Assembly: GCF_003350475.1 (NCBI RefSeq)
Contig: NZ_QQAV01000007.1
Location: 238,747 to 302,746, forward strand
Direction: 5' to 3'
Length of the DNA: 64,000 bases
Source of the DNA: Pseudacidovorax intermedius
Lineage (GTDB): Bacteria; Pseudomonadota; Gammaproteobacteria; Burkholderiales; Burkholderiaceae_C
Shown here one piece after another: positions 8,179 through 16,962 of this stretch. The position numbers and the translations under genes are program-made. The notes under the pieces are model-generated. The model saw only the letters and a list, made by a program, of their open reading frames with translations. It was not told the DNA's origin and did no database searches. Position 1 is the first letter of the stretch. Each line of letters starts with the position of its first letter.

Positions 8179-9519
8179 ATGCATGCCATCGACGTCTTCG
8201 CCCGCCATGCCACCGAGTTCCGCGACCTGCGGCTGAACGACGAGGTGCTGCACCATGCCAAGCGTGCCGTCATCGACTGGCATGCGGCGCTGTTTCCCGG
8301 CCTGGATTCGCCCCCCATGCCCCAACTGCGCCGTGCACTGGCCGAGGACCTGGGTCGGGGCGGCGCCCGGCTGCCGGACGGTTGTGCCGCCACCTGGCGC
8401 ACCGCGGCCCTGCTCAACGGCACGGCGGCGCATGCGGCCGAGGTGGACGACAGCTTCCGCGACGCCATGTACCACCCGGGTGCCGCCACCATCGCGGCGG
8501 CGCTGGCCACGGCGCAGCAGGTCGATGCCAGCGGCCTGGACTTCCTGCGCGGCGTGGTGCTGGGCTACGAGGTCTCGACCCGGATCGGCGTGGTGCTGGG
8601 ACGCGCGCACTACCGGCACTGGCACAACACCGGTACTGTCGGCACCTTCGGCGCGGCGGCGGCCACGGCCGGATTGCTGGGGCTGCACGGCGCGCCCTTC
8701 GGCCATGCGCTGGCCACGGCCGCCACCTTCGCGGCGGGGCTCCAGCAGGCCTTCCGGATGGACTCCATGTCCAAGCCCTTGCATGCCGGCCGCGCCGCCG
8801 AGGCCGGCGTGCTGGCTGCGCAACTGGCCGCCGAGGGCGTCACCGGCTCGCGCGATGTGCTCGACGGCGAGGCGGGCCTTGGCCGGGCGATGAGCGATGG
8901 CCCCGACTGGGCCGCGGTGGGTGAGACGCTGGGCCGCGACTTCCACATCACGCGCCTGACCTTCAAGAACCACATCGGCTGCGGCCACACCTTCGCCGCC
9001 ATCGACGCCGCGCTCGAACTGCGCCGCCGACATGGCCTGGTGCCGGCGCAGATCCGCCGCGTGCGCGTGGCCACCTACCGCCCGGCGCTGGACATCGCCT
9101 GCTATGCAGATCCGAAGACCGAGAACGAGGCGCGCTTCAGCCTGCCCTTCGTCGTCGCCACGGCGCTGGTGCACGGCAGCGTACGGCTGGATGCCTACAC
9201 GCCCGAGCGGCTGACCGATGACCGCACCCGGGCGCTGATGGCCCGCATCGAGGCCCGGGTCGACGCGGAACTGGACGCCGCCTTCCCCGGCCGCCGCGCG
9301 GCCCGTGTGGAGATCGAGACCCAGGACGGCCAGCGCCACACGTGGCTGCAGCCCGACCGCAAGGGCGACCCCGAGCTGCCCCTGTCCGATGCCGAGCTGG
9401 AGGACAAGCTGATGGAGCTGGCGGCGCCGGTGATCGGCCGGGGCCGTGCAAAGGCGCTGCTGGCGGGCGTCTGGGGGTTGGAGCGAGCCCCCAGCCTCGC
9501 CGCGCTGCAGGCGGTCTGA
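8179..9519 (+). CDS. MmgE/PrpD family protein
   Basis: A 446-residue member of the family that includes 2-methylcitrate dehydratase, cis-aconitate decarboxylase and iminodisuccinate epimerase. Visible blocks are LNGTAAHAAEVDD, YHPGAATIAAALA, VLGYEVSTRIG, HNTGTVGTFGAAAA, MDSMSKPLHAGRAAEAGVLAA and FKNHIGCGHTFAAIDA. The start MHAIDVFARHATEF gives normal family length and lies 41 bp after the hydrolase stop. It is the last gene of the IclR-linked operon and faces the tetR gene. A hydratase/dehydratase-type step on a polycarboxylate is likely, but the reaction is not determined. Confidence 0.9.
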   Translation: MHAIDVFARHATEFRDLRLNDEVLHHAKRAVIDWHAALFPGLDSPPMPQLRRALAEDLGRGGARLPDGCAATWRTAALLNGTAAHAAEVDDSFRDAMYHPGAATIAAALATAQQVDASGLDFLRGVVLGYEVSTRIGVVLGRAHYRHWHNTGTVGTFGAAAATAGLLGLHGAPFGHALATAATFAAGLQQAFRMDSMSKPLHAGRAAEAGVLAAQLAAEGVTGSRDVLDGEAGLGRAMSDGPDWAAVGETLGRDFHITRLTFKNHIGCGHTFAAIDAALELRRRHGLVPAQIRRVRVATYRPALDIACYADPKTENEARFSLPFVVATALVHGSVRLDAYTPERLTDDRTRALMARIEARVDAELDAAFPGRRAARVEIETQDGQRHTWLQPDRKGDPELPLSDAELEDKLMELAAPVIGRGRAKALLAGVWGLERAPSLAALQAV

Positions 9520-9651
9520 CTGCACAAGGCCGGGCGTCCGGGTGCCCACACCTGGGGTCCGTCGATGGCCTGGTCGCCATTTCCCCTCGGACGGCTCGAA
9601 TCGCCCGCACCGCGCCCGCTGCCTGTGCCGACGCGTGCACCGGGATTCTTA

Positions 9652-10311
9652 TCAGGCCGACGTCTGCTGCTGGCTTGTAGGCCGGTCCAGATCCACGGAC
9701 AACACGTCAGCCGCCAGATGCTCCAGCTGCTTCATCGTCCAGTCCATCACCTGCCGCTCGGTGATCGTGCGCTCGGACAGCCATGCCAGAACCAGCTGGT
9801 CGTGAAAGCCGACCCAGGCGCGCAGACAGACCCGCACCGCGGGCGTCGGCGCCTGCACGCCCAGCGCATCGCACACCCGATCGATTGCTTCCTGGCGGGA
9901 GGCCTCCCAGATCGCGGCCACCTTGGCGTGCGTGGCCACGTTGTGCGAGCGAGCCCGGAAGAGTGCGTCCCCCTCGCGCTGCTTGACCGAGCGCAGGTGC
10001 GCGCGAAGGAAGGATGCCACCTGTTCACGCGCGGTCCTGCCACGGAATGAGGCCAGCTGGACCTCGTTCATGCGCTGCGCGGCCACCCGGCTGACTTCGG
10101 CGTAGAGCTCCTCCATCGCACCGAAGTGATGGAACAGCAGGCCGTGCGCCACGCCGGCCTCGCGCACGATTTCTGCGGCCGACACGTCCATGAAGCCCCG
10201 GCTCGCGAAGAGCCGTTCGGCCGCCTCCAGGATGCGTTGCTTGCCCGTGGGCGCCTTCGCATCGGCAGCCTCCTTCTTGCGGCGTTGCGGGCGGCTGGCG
10301 GTGTCACTCAT
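9652..10311 (-). CDS. TetR/AcrR-family transcriptional regulator
   Basis: A 219-residue regulator. After a basic N-terminal tail, the helix-turn-helix occupies about residues 24-70 (RILEAAERLFASRGFMDVSAAEIVREAGVAHGLLFHHFG, in two parts around the recognition helix). The rest is the variable ligand-binding all-helical domain. It is divergent from the flavin monooxygenase operon at 10435, and the gap contains a 21-bp palindrome. It most likely represses that operon until an aromatic substrate or intermediate binds. The convergent gap 9520-9651 shows no clear terminator. Confidence 0.92.
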   Translation of the reverse strand: MSDTASRPQRRKKEAADAKAPTGKQRILEAAERLFASRGFMDVSAAEIVREAGVAHGLLFHHFGAMEELYAEVSRVAAQRMNEVQLASFRGRTAREQVASFLRAHLRSVKQREGDALFRARSHNVATHAKVAAIWEASRQEAIDRVCDALGVQAPTPAVRVCLRAWVGFHDQLVLAWLSERTITERQVMDWTMKQLEHLAADVLSVDLDRPTSQQQTSA

Positions 10312-10396
10312 GGATTCAATGATAGGTGGGGCGCACCGGGGGCGCGCCCGTTGCTTCAGGGAAAACCAGCAACGCAGTCCGTGCGTTCGACATTAA

Positions 10397-10417
10397 GCTG
10401 ACTGACAGTCAATCAGC
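10397..10417. promoter_or_regulatory. Putative TetR operator palindrome
   Basis: A 21-bp near-perfect palindrome: left arm GCTGACTGAC and right arm GTCAATCAGC around a central A. Eighteen of 21 positions obey dyad symmetry; only the centre and one symmetric pair break it. It sits 18 bp before the monooxygenase ATG and 86 bp before the tetR start, a position that would block both promoters. Confidence 0.7.
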
Positions 10418-10434
10418 AGATCAACATTCTGTCC

Positions 10435-12189
10435 ATGTCGAGCATCAAACTTTCCGCAGATGGCGAGGCCCTGCGCCCTGACGTCCTGATCGTGGGCGGC
10501 GGGCCCTGCGGGCTGGCCGCGGCCATCGCCCTGGGGCGCTGTGGCGTGCGCACGCTGCTGGTCGAGCGGCATGCCTCGACCAGCTTCCATCCCCGTGGCC
10601 ATGTGGTGAGCGCCCGGACGATGGAGATCCTCAGGACCTGGGGGCTGGACGACGCCGTGCGCGCACGCGGCATTCCGCAGGACCGCAACCAGGGCGTGGT
10701 CTTCGTGCGTTCCGTGGCAGGCGAGGTCATCGGCGAGATCAACACCTATGTGGATCCCCAGCGCAATCGCCTCGCGGAATCGCATGGCCCCAGCGCCAAG
10801 ACCTCCTGCCCGCAGGACGTGCTCGAGCCGGTGCTGCGCCGCGCTGCGGAGTCGCAGACCTGCGTCGATGTGCGCTTCGGCACGCAGCTTCAGGACCTGG
10901 TGCAGGACGAAGAGGGCGTGCGCGCATGCATCCTGGGCGCCGACGGCGTCGCGCACACCGTGCATGCGCGCTATGCCATCGCGGCCGACGGCGCGCGGGG
11001 CGCCCTGCGCGAGAAGCTCGGCATCCCGCTCGATGGGGATGAGGCGCTGGGCCAGCAGATCGGCGTCTATTTCGAGGCCGACCTGTGGCCCTGGGTGCAG
11101 AAGCGCCCCCACCTGCTCTGGTGGATCTACAACCCCCAGACCGTGGGGGTGCTGATCGCGCTGGACGGTCGCCACCGCTGGACCTACAACTTCGGCTACG
11201 ACGCCTCCCGCGACTCGCCGGAGCGGTTCACGCCCGAGCGCTGCGCTGCCATCGTGCGCGCGGCCATCGGCGTGCAGGACCTGCCGCTGCAGGTGCGCGA
11301 TGTGCGCGCCTGGCGCATGCAGGCACGCATCGCGCGGCACCTGCGCAGCGGACGCGTGTTCCTGGCCGGCGATGCGGCGCATCCGCTGCCGCCCACCGGT
11401 GGCCAGGGCATGAACACCGCCGTCGGCGATGTCCACAACCTGTGCTGGAAGCTGGCGCTGGTGCTGCGCGGCCAGGCCGACGCTTCGATCCTGGACTCGT
11501 ACGAGGACGAGCGCCTGCCGGTGATCCGCTTCAACGTCGAGCAGAGCGTGCGCAATGCCCGGCGCATGGAGCGCGCCGGCCTGGGCGGCATCATGAAGAC
11601 GCACGAGGACTTCCGCGAGGAAGACATCGCCCGCATGCGCGACGCGATCCCCGGCCAGCGTGCGCACTTCGACTACCACGGCCAGACCTTCGGCTATGGC
11701 TACCGCTCCAGGCTCGTCCTGGGCGCCGACGCCACCGTCGCCGCACCGGAGGTCGACACCTATGTGGCATCGGCCGCGCCGGGTCGGCGCGCGCCGCATT
11801 GCTGGCTGCGCCGCGCCGAAGGCGGCGTCACCGTCTCCACCGTCGAGCTGTTCAAGGACCGTTGCTTCACCCTGCTGGCAGGCCGCGAGGCACAGGCCTG
11901 GCAGGCGGCGTTCCTGAAGGCCGCTGTGTCGGCCGGCCTGGTGGCCCAGGCCTTCGCCGTCGGACCGCAGGGGGAGCTGATCGACCACGGCGGCGCATTC
12001 CACGACCTCTACGGCATCGGTGCCGACGGCGCGGTCCTGGTGCGCCCAGACGGCCACGTCGCGTGGCGCAGCCAGGGCGCGAGCGACGACGCAGAGCAAA
12101 CCATGCGCCAGGTGATCGGCGCGCTCACCGGCCGGCCGGCCGCCTCGCAGGCCGCGCCGGTCCAACCGTTTCAGAAAGGCCAGGCATGA
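10435..12189 (+). CDS. FAD-dependent aromatic monooxygenase (MhpA/PheA-like)
   Basis: A 584-residue group A flavoprotein hydroxylase. The N-terminal dinucleotide motif is VGGGPCG (from residue 20). The second FAD motif FLAGDAAHPLPPTGGQGMN has its Asp at residue 313. A C-terminal thioredoxin-like extension (about 420-575) with GVLVRPDGHVAWR is typical of 2,4-dichlorophenol, 3-hydroxyphenylpropionate and related NAD(P)H-dependent hydroxylases. It is first in a long operon with a VOC ring-cleavage-type protein (4-bp ATGA overlap) and an FAH hydrolase, so it probably hydroxylates an aromatic acid before ring opening. The exact substrate is unknown. Confidence 0.92.
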   Translation: MSSIKLSADGEALRPDVLIVGGGPCGLAAAIALGRCGVRTLLVERHASTSFHPRGHVVSARTMEILRTWGLDDAVRARGIPQDRNQGVVFVRSVAGEVIGEINTYVDPQRNRLAESHGPSAKTSCPQDVLEPVLRRAAESQTCVDVRFGTQLQDLVQDEEGVRACILGADGVAHTVHARYAIAADGARGALREKLGIPLDGDEALGQQIGVYFEADLWPWVQKRPHLLWWIYNPQTVGVLIALDGRHRWTYNFGYDASRDSPERFTPERCAAIVRAAIGVQDLPLQVRDVRAWRMQARIARHLRSGRVFLAGDAAHPLPPTGGQGMNTAVGDVHNLCWKLALVLRGQADASILDSYEDERLPVIRFNVEQSVRNARRMERAGLGGIMKTHEDFREEDIARMRDAIPGQRAHFDYHGQTFGYGYRSRLVLGADATVAAPEVDTYVASAAPGRRAPHCWLRRAEGGVTVSTVELFKDRCFTLLAGREAQAWQAAFLKAAVSAGLVAQAFAVGPQGELIDHGGAFHDLYGIGADGAVLVRPDGHVAWRSQGASDDAEQTMRQVIGALTGRPAASQAAPVQPFQKGQA

Positions 12190-12761
12190 ACACCTCTCCC
12201 GCCACCACCGCCGCTGCCACCGACATGCCCGTCGTGCGGCCCCGCCGGCTCGCCCACATCGCCTTGCGCACGAACCGGCTCGACGACCTCGTGGCCTGGT
12301 ACTGCACGGTGCTCGGTGCCCATGTGGCCCATGCCTCGTCCAAGGTGGCCTTCCTGACCTACGACGACGAGCACCACCGGCTCGCGCTGATCGCGCTGGA
12401 GGAGTACCAGCCGCGGGACGACGCCTTCCGCGTAGGGCACTACCACACCGCCTTCGCCTACGACTCGCTGGCCGAGCTGCTGGGCACCTACGAGCGCCTG
12501 CGCGCGCTGGAGATCCTGCCCTACCGCGCCATCAACCACGGGCCCACCGTGTCCTTCTACTACGCCGATCCGGAAGGCAACCAGATCGAGCTGCAGGTCG
12601 ACAGCTTTCCCGATGCCGCGGCCACCAACGCCTGGATGCGCAGCGAGGCCTTCCGCCGCAATCCGATCGGCATCGACTTCGACCCCGACGACATGGTGCG
12701 CAGGCTGCGCGCCGGCGAGCCGGAAGCCCGGCTGCTGCGTCGCCCCGATTCGCTCGACTGA
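12186..12761 (+). CDS. VOC-family protein, extradiol dioxygenase-like
   Basis: A 191-residue vicinal-oxygen-chelate protein with a likely metal triad His24 (RLAHIALR), His87 (GHYHTAFAY) and Glu135 (NQIELQVD). That pattern matches type I extradiol dioxygenases and glyoxalase-like proteins. At 191 residues it is shorter than classical two-domain extradiol dioxygenases (about 300). It overlaps the monooxygenase stop by ATGA. Between a hydroxylase and an FAH-family hydrolase, ring cleavage of a catecholic product is the most natural inference. An isomerase or lyase role is also possible. Confidence 0.88.
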   Translation: MNTSPATTAAATDMPVVRPRRLAHIALRTNRLDDLVAWYCTVLGAHVAHASSKVAFLTYDDEHHRLALIALEEYQPRDDAFRVGHYHTAFAYDSLAELLGTYERLRALEILPYRAINHGPTVSFYYADPEGNQIELQVDSFPDAAATNAWMRSEAFRRNPIGIDFDPDDMVRRLRAGEPEARLLRRPDSLD

Positions 12762-12787
12762 ACCCACCCCAGAAGAAGGAGACACGC

Positions 12788-13792
12788 ATGCCCCACACCC
12801 TCATCCGCCGCCTCGCGATCGGCACCGTCCTGGCCGTGGCCTCGCTGGCCGCCTCGGCCCAGGCCACCAAGGCCCGGCTGGTGCTGCCGGCGCTCTCCGT
12901 GCTGTTCGCCCCGGTGTACATCGCCGAGGACGCGGGCTACTTCAAGGAAGCCGGCCTCGATGTGGACGTGAGCCAGCTGGCCGGGCCGGCCGCGCTCAAC
13001 GCCCTGATCGGCGGCAGCGCCGACTTCACCACCATCGCCGGTCTGCTGCAGCTGCGTGCGGCCCAGCGGGGCCAGAAGACGCTGGCCATCGCCGGCCTTC
13101 AGGAGAACGCGACGACCGAGATCGTGCTGTCTGCCGAGGCAGCAGGCCGGCTGTCGGCAGCCCGCTCGCCGGTGGAGCGGGCCCGCGCGCTCAGGGGGCT
13201 GACGCTGGCGGTGGATGCGGCCAACGGCCTGCCTCATGCCTTCCTGCGCTACGTGGCGCGCCAGGCCGGCATCGATGCGGACCGCGACATCCGCCTGGTC
13301 TTCATCGCGCCGCCGGGCATGGACGCCGCGCTGCAGAAGAAGGACGTGGACGGCTTCGCCTTCTCGAGCCCCTTCACGCTCGAAGCCGTGCGCCGCGGTG
13401 CGCAACTGTGGATCAGTGGCCCGCGCGGCGACTTTCCGGACCTGAACCCGACGACCTACAACGTGCTGGTCGCGCGCGACGGCTACTGCACCAGCGCCGC
13501 GGCCAACTGCAGGAAGATGGTCGCCGCGCTGGACCGCAGCCTGGCCCTGATCGGCACCGAGCCGCAGAAGGCCCTGGCCCTGCTGGCCAGGCGTTTCGAC
13601 AAGATGGATCCCGAGCTGCTGAAGCAGGCCTTCGACAGCTTCCAGCGCAACACGCCCGCGCGCGCCATGCCCATGGGCAAGGCCTTCGCGCACACGGTCG
13701 AGACCATGTTCGGGCCGCAGGACGACAAGGCGGCGCTGTCTGCGCTCGCCGGCACGATCTACACCGATGACTTCGTGGGCGGTGCCCGTTGA
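12788..13792 (+). CDS. ABC transporter substrate-binding protein (NMT1/SsuA-like)
   Basis: A 334-residue periplasmic protein with signal peptide (residues 1-24, LAVASLAASAQA). The NMT1/SsuA core shows APVYIAEDAGYFKEAGLDV, GGSADFTT and, further on, GLTLAVDAANGLPHAFLRYVA. An AGAAGGAG ribosome site precedes the ATG. It begins the four-gene importer module (binding protein, permease, ATPase, second permease) inside the aromatic operon. NMT1-family receptors carry sulfonates, pyrimidine precursors, riboflavin and some aromatic acids. The operon suggests an aromatic acid. Confidence 0.9.
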   Translation: MPHTLIRRLAIGTVLAVASLAASAQATKARLVLPALSVLFAPVYIAEDAGYFKEAGLDVDVSQLAGPAALNALIGGSADFTTIAGLLQLRAAQRGQKTLAIAGLQENATTEIVLSAEAAGRLSAARSPVERARALRGLTLAVDAANGLPHAFLRYVARQAGIDADRDIRLVFIAPPGMDAALQKKDVDGFAFSSPFTLEAVRRGAQLWISGPRGDFPDLNPTTYNVLVARDGYCTSAAANCRKMVAALDRSLALIGTEPQKALALLARRFDKMDPELLKQAFDSFQRNTPARAMPMGKAFAHTVETMFGPQDDKAALSALAGTIYTDDFVGGAR

Positions 13793-13800
13793 GCCAGCAC

Positions 13801-14586
13801 ATGAGGGCCCCGGTGCATCGTCCGTGGATCGATCGGCTGGTGCTGGGCGTGGCGCTGCTGGCGGCCTGGGAGGCCACGTCCCGCCTGCTCGGCGCCTACT
13901 GGATCAGTTCGCCGATGCTGGTCGTGAGCCGGCTCGGGGCCATGGTCGCGAACGGCGACCTCTGGTTCCATGGCCGCTTCACCCTGGGCGAGGCCCTGGG
14001 CGGCTTCCTGCTGGGCGCCGTGCCCGGTTGCGCACTGGCCATGGCGCTGCGTCGCCATCCATGGGCCCGAGAGGCGGTGCTGGCCGTCGCGGGCATCGGC
14101 TACGCCATCCCGAAGACGGCGATGGTGCCGCTGTTCATCCTGTGGCTGGGCGTGGGGCCCGGCGCCAAGGTGGCGCTGGTGGCCACGGCCATCTTCTTCA
14201 TCGTGTTCTACAGCACCCTGGACGGCGTGCGGGCGGTCGATGTCCGGCTGCTCGGCACGGTGCGCGTCCTGGGCGCCAGCGAATGGCAGCTGCTGCGGCA
14301 TGTGGTGTGGCCGGCGGTGGTGCCCTACCTGTTCGGCGGCCTGCGCGTGGCGGTGCCTTACGCCATCGCGGGGGCCATCGTCGGCGAGATCATCTCGTCG
14401 AACCGGGGCATCGGCTACCTGGTGCAGTACGGGGCCTCGGACTTCGACACCACGCTGGTGTTCGTCGCGCTGGTCACCGTGATGGCCATCGTGCTCGGCC
14501 TGGGCGCCGTGCTGTCGATGCTCAACCGGCACTGGCTGCGCTGGCAGGCCCCGCAGGCGCAAGCCGCGCGTGCTGTCGGAGTCTGA
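13801..14586 (+). CDS. ABC transporter permease (SsuC/TauC family), first
   Basis: A hydrophobic protein of 261 residues from ATG 13801, with about six membrane segments. The EAA loop, which contacts the ATPase, is at GASEWQLLRHVVWPAVVPYLFGGLRVA. A TTG at 13789 overlapping the previous stop as TTGA would add four residues and cannot be excluded; neither start has a strong ribosome site. The neighbours on both sides belong to the same importer. The C-terminal segment GEIISSNRGIGYLVQYGA is typical of nitrate/sulfonate/taurine permeases. Confidence 0.9.
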   Translation: MRAPVHRPWIDRLVLGVALLAAWEATSRLLGAYWISSPMLVVSRLGAMVANGDLWFHGRFTLGEALGGFLLGAVPGCALAMALRRHPWAREAVLAVAGIGYAIPKTAMVPLFILWLGVGPGAKVALVATAIFFIVFYSTLDGVRAVDVRLLGTVRVLGASEWQLLRHVVWPAVVPYLFGGLRVAVPYAIAGAIVGEIISSNRGIGYLVQYGASDFDTTLVFVALVTVMAIVLGLGAVLSMLNRHWLRWQAPQAQAARAVGV

Positions 14587-14589
14587 AGC

Positions 14590-15420
14590 ATGAGACCCGA
14601 CACACCTGCCGTGGCCCAGTCCACCGCACTGCTTCAGCTGTCGCAGCTCGGCGTCTGCTACGAGGGCGGCGGCGCGCAGGCGCCACGCTGGATCCTGCGC
14701 GACGTGGACCTGACGGTGCACGAAGGGGAGTTCGTCACGGTCATGGGGTCCTCCGGCGCCGGCAAGTCGACCTTGCTGAATGTGGTGGCCCAGACGCTGG
14801 CGCCCTCGGCCGGCCGCATCCTGTTCCGGGGCCGGCCCGTCGGCGGTGAGGGAATGCCCGCCCAGCCCGGCAGCGGCCGGCAGATCGGCTATGTCACCCA
14901 GGACGACAACCTGCTGCCCTGGCGGTCGGTGTGGGACAACGTGATGTTCCCGCTCGAACTGGCCGGCAAGCCCTCCGCCGCGGACGTGGCGCGGGTGCGC
15001 CGGCTGGTGGAGCAGGTCGGGCTGGGCCAGCGGACCGGGCACTACCCGCACCAGCTCTCCGGCGGCATGCGCAAGCGGGCCTCGCTGGCGCGCACCCTGG
15101 CCTACAACCCGCCCGTCGTGCTCATGGACGAGCCGTTCGGCGCCCTCGATGCCGAGACGCGCGCGCAACTGCAGGCGGACCTGCTGGCGCTGTGGGCGTC
15201 GGAGCGCAAGACCATCCTCTTCGTCACGCACGACATCAACGAGGCCATCGCGCTCGGCGACCGCGTGGTGCTGCTGTCCGGCTCGCCAGGGCGCGTGGTG
15301 CTCGAGCGGCACATCGACATCCCGCGTCCGCGCGATCCGGAGTCCATCTTCAAGGCGCCGACCTTTGCCGGGCACTACGACGCCATCCGGGCCTGCCTGC
15401 GCCACGGAGTCGGAGCATGA
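14590..15420 (+). CDS. ABC transporter ATP-binding protein (SsuB/TauB-like)
   Basis: A 276-residue ATPase with all motifs intact: Walker A GSSGAGKST (about residues 56-64), Q-loop YVTQDDNLLPW, signature LSGGMRKRASLARTL, Walker B VVLMDEPFGALD and the H-loop VTHDINEAI. The sequence between Walker A and the Q-loop is of the sulfonate/nitrate type. It follows the first permease by 3 bp and overlaps the second permease (ATGA at 15417), so the four importer genes are translationally coupled. Confidence 0.94.
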   Translation: MRPDTPAVAQSTALLQLSQLGVCYEGGGAQAPRWILRDVDLTVHEGEFVTVMGSSGAGKSTLLNVVAQTLAPSAGRILFRGRPVGGEGMPAQPGSGRQIGYVTQDDNLLPWRSVWDNVMFPLELAGKPSAADVARVRRLVEQVGLGQRTGHYPHQLSGGMRKRASLARTLAYNPPVVLMDEPFGALDAETRAQLQADLLALWASERKTILFVTHDINEAIALGDRVVLLSGSPGRVVLERHIDIPRPRDPESIFKAPTFAGHYDAIRACLRHGVGA

Positions 15421-16163
15421 GCGGGCGCGGCCGGCTGACGGCCCGTCTGCTGGGGCTCGCCGCTTTCGTGCTGGTGTGGGAATGCGCCAGCCGCGCGCTG
15501 GGCGCCTACTGGGTGCCTGGCGTCGGCCAGGTGGCGGCGCGCATCCAGGGCGACTGGGTGGCCGGCCGGCTGCTGGCTGATGTGGCGTCCACCTCGGCGC
15601 TGCTGGCCGCGGGCACGGCGATGGGGGCGCTGGCGGGCGGCGGGCTGGCGGTGCTGCTGCGCCTGTCGGCGCGGGCCGATGCGGCTGCGCAGCCCTTCGT
15701 GACCGCCGTGATGAGCATTCCCAAGCTCGGGCTGGTGCCACTGCTCGTGCTGTGGTTCGGCACCGGCTGGATGCCCAAGCTGCTGCTGGTGGCGCTGACG
15801 GTGCTGTTCATCGTCTTCTCGCTCACTTATGCGGGGCTGGCGACCGTCGATGCGCGATTGCTGATGACGGCGCGCGTATTCGGCGCGACACAGGGCCAGC
15901 TCACGCGCCACGTCGTCGTGCCGAGCGTGCTGCCTTTTATCTTCACCGGGCTGCAGGTGGCGCTGCCCTGGGCAGTGAGCGCCGCGCTCGTCGGCGAGTA
16001 CCTGGCCGCCAAGCGCGGCATCGGACATGGCATCGAGGCCGCCCGCCAGCTCGGCGACACCGTCGGCGTGTACCAGGGCATCGTGCTGGCGACCGCGCTG
16101 GTGCTGCTGTGCAGCGGACTGCTGCGCGGATTGCGCCGGCTTCTTCCCGACATTCATCCCTAG
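15417..16163 (+). CDS. ABC transporter permease (SsuC/TauC family), second
   Basis: A 248-residue membrane protein with about six hydrophobic segments. The coupling loop is at GATQGQLTRHVVVPSVLPFIF and the family tail at GEYLAAKRGIGHGIEAARQLG. It overlaps the ATPase stop by ATGA. It is clearly related to, but diverged from, the permease at 13801, so the importer probably has a heterodimeric membrane part rather than the homodimer usual for SsuC/TauC systems. The FAH-family gene starts 16 bp after its stop. Confidence 0.9.
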   Translation: MSGRGRLTARLLGLAAFVLVWECASRALGAYWVPGVGQVAARIQGDWVAGRLLADVASTSALLAAGTAMGALAGGGLAVLLRLSARADAAAQPFVTAVMSIPKLGLVPLLVLWFGTGWMPKLLLVALTVLFIVFSLTYAGLATVDARLLMTARVFGATQGQLTRHVVVPSVLPFIFTGLQVALPWAVSAALVGEYLAAKRGIGHGIEAARQLGDTVGVYQGIVLATALVLLCSGLLRGLRRLLPDIHP

Positions 16164-16179
16164 CGCAAGGCAGGAAACC

Positions 16180-16962
16180 ATGAAGATCTACCACTTCCTC
16201 CACGAGGGCCGCGCACGCTTCGGCGTGCTGGAAGAGCAGGGCGTCGTGCGCGCGATGCGCGGCTCTCCGTTCGACGGCGACATGACCCTGGACGAGGAGC
16301 GCTGGCCGCTGGCCGGCCTCCAGCTGCTGGCGCCGACCGTGGCGCGGCCGCGCATCTTCGGCGTCGGCTTCAACTACCGGTCGCACATCCTGGAGACGGG
16401 CCGGCCGCTGCCCGACATCCCCCCGCTGTTCATGAAGCCGGACACGAGCCTGCTCGCGCCGGGCGGTGCCATCGTCTATCCGCGCGGGAGCACGGTGGTG
16501 CACTACGAGGCGGAACTCGTCGCGGTGATCGGCCGGCGCGCCCGGCATGTGCGGCAGGAGGACGCCCTGGCCCATGTGCTGGGCTACACCTGCGGCAACG
16601 ACGTGAGCGAGCGCACCATCCAGCGGCAGGAGATGGCCATGGGCCTCATGACGCTGGGCAAGGCCTTCGACACCTTCGCGCCCATCGGCCCCTGCATCGA
16701 GACGGCGGTCGATCCGGCCGCGCTGCGCTTGCGGGCCCGGCTCAACGGCAAGGTGGTGCAGGAGGGCAACACCGCGGATCTGCTCTTCGGCGTCGACGCC
16801 CTCGTGGCCTACCTGAGCCGCGCCGTCACGCTGCTGCCCGGCGACCTCATCATGACCGGCACGCCAGGCGGTGTCGGTCCCCTGCGGCCCGGGGACGCGG
16901 TCGAGATCGAGATCGACGGCATCGGTACCCTCGCCAATACCGTGGTCGAGGAGGACGCATGA
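16180..16962 (+). CDS. Fumarylacetoacetate hydrolase (FAH) family protein
   Basis: A 260-residue FAH-fold enzyme. Visible motifs are FGVGFNYRSHILETG, PPLFMKPDTSLLAPG, the metal-binding HYEAELVAVIGR, GNDVSERTIQ, GKAFDTFAPIGP and the C-terminal MTGTPGGVGPLRPGD. Relatives include fumarylpyruvate hydrolase, acylpyruvases, oxaloacetate decarboxylases and 2-hydroxyhepta-2,4-diene-1,7-dioate isomerase. In this operon it would hydrolyse or isomerise the ring-fission product. An AGGAAACC ribosome site precedes ATG 16180. Which reaction it performs is not determined. Confidence 0.92.
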   Translation: MKIYHFLHEGRARFGVLEEQGVVRAMRGSPFDGDMTLDEERWPLAGLQLLAPTVARPRIFGVGFNYRSHILETGRPLPDIPPLFMKPDTSLLAPGGAIVYPRGSTVVHYEAELVAVIGRRARHVRQEDALAHVLGYTCGNDVSERTIQRQEMAMGLMTLGKAFDTFAPIGPCIETAVDPAALRLRARLNGKVVQEGNTADLLFGVDALVAYLSRAVTLLPGDLIMTGTPGGVGPLRPGDAVEIEIDGIGTLANTVVEEDA

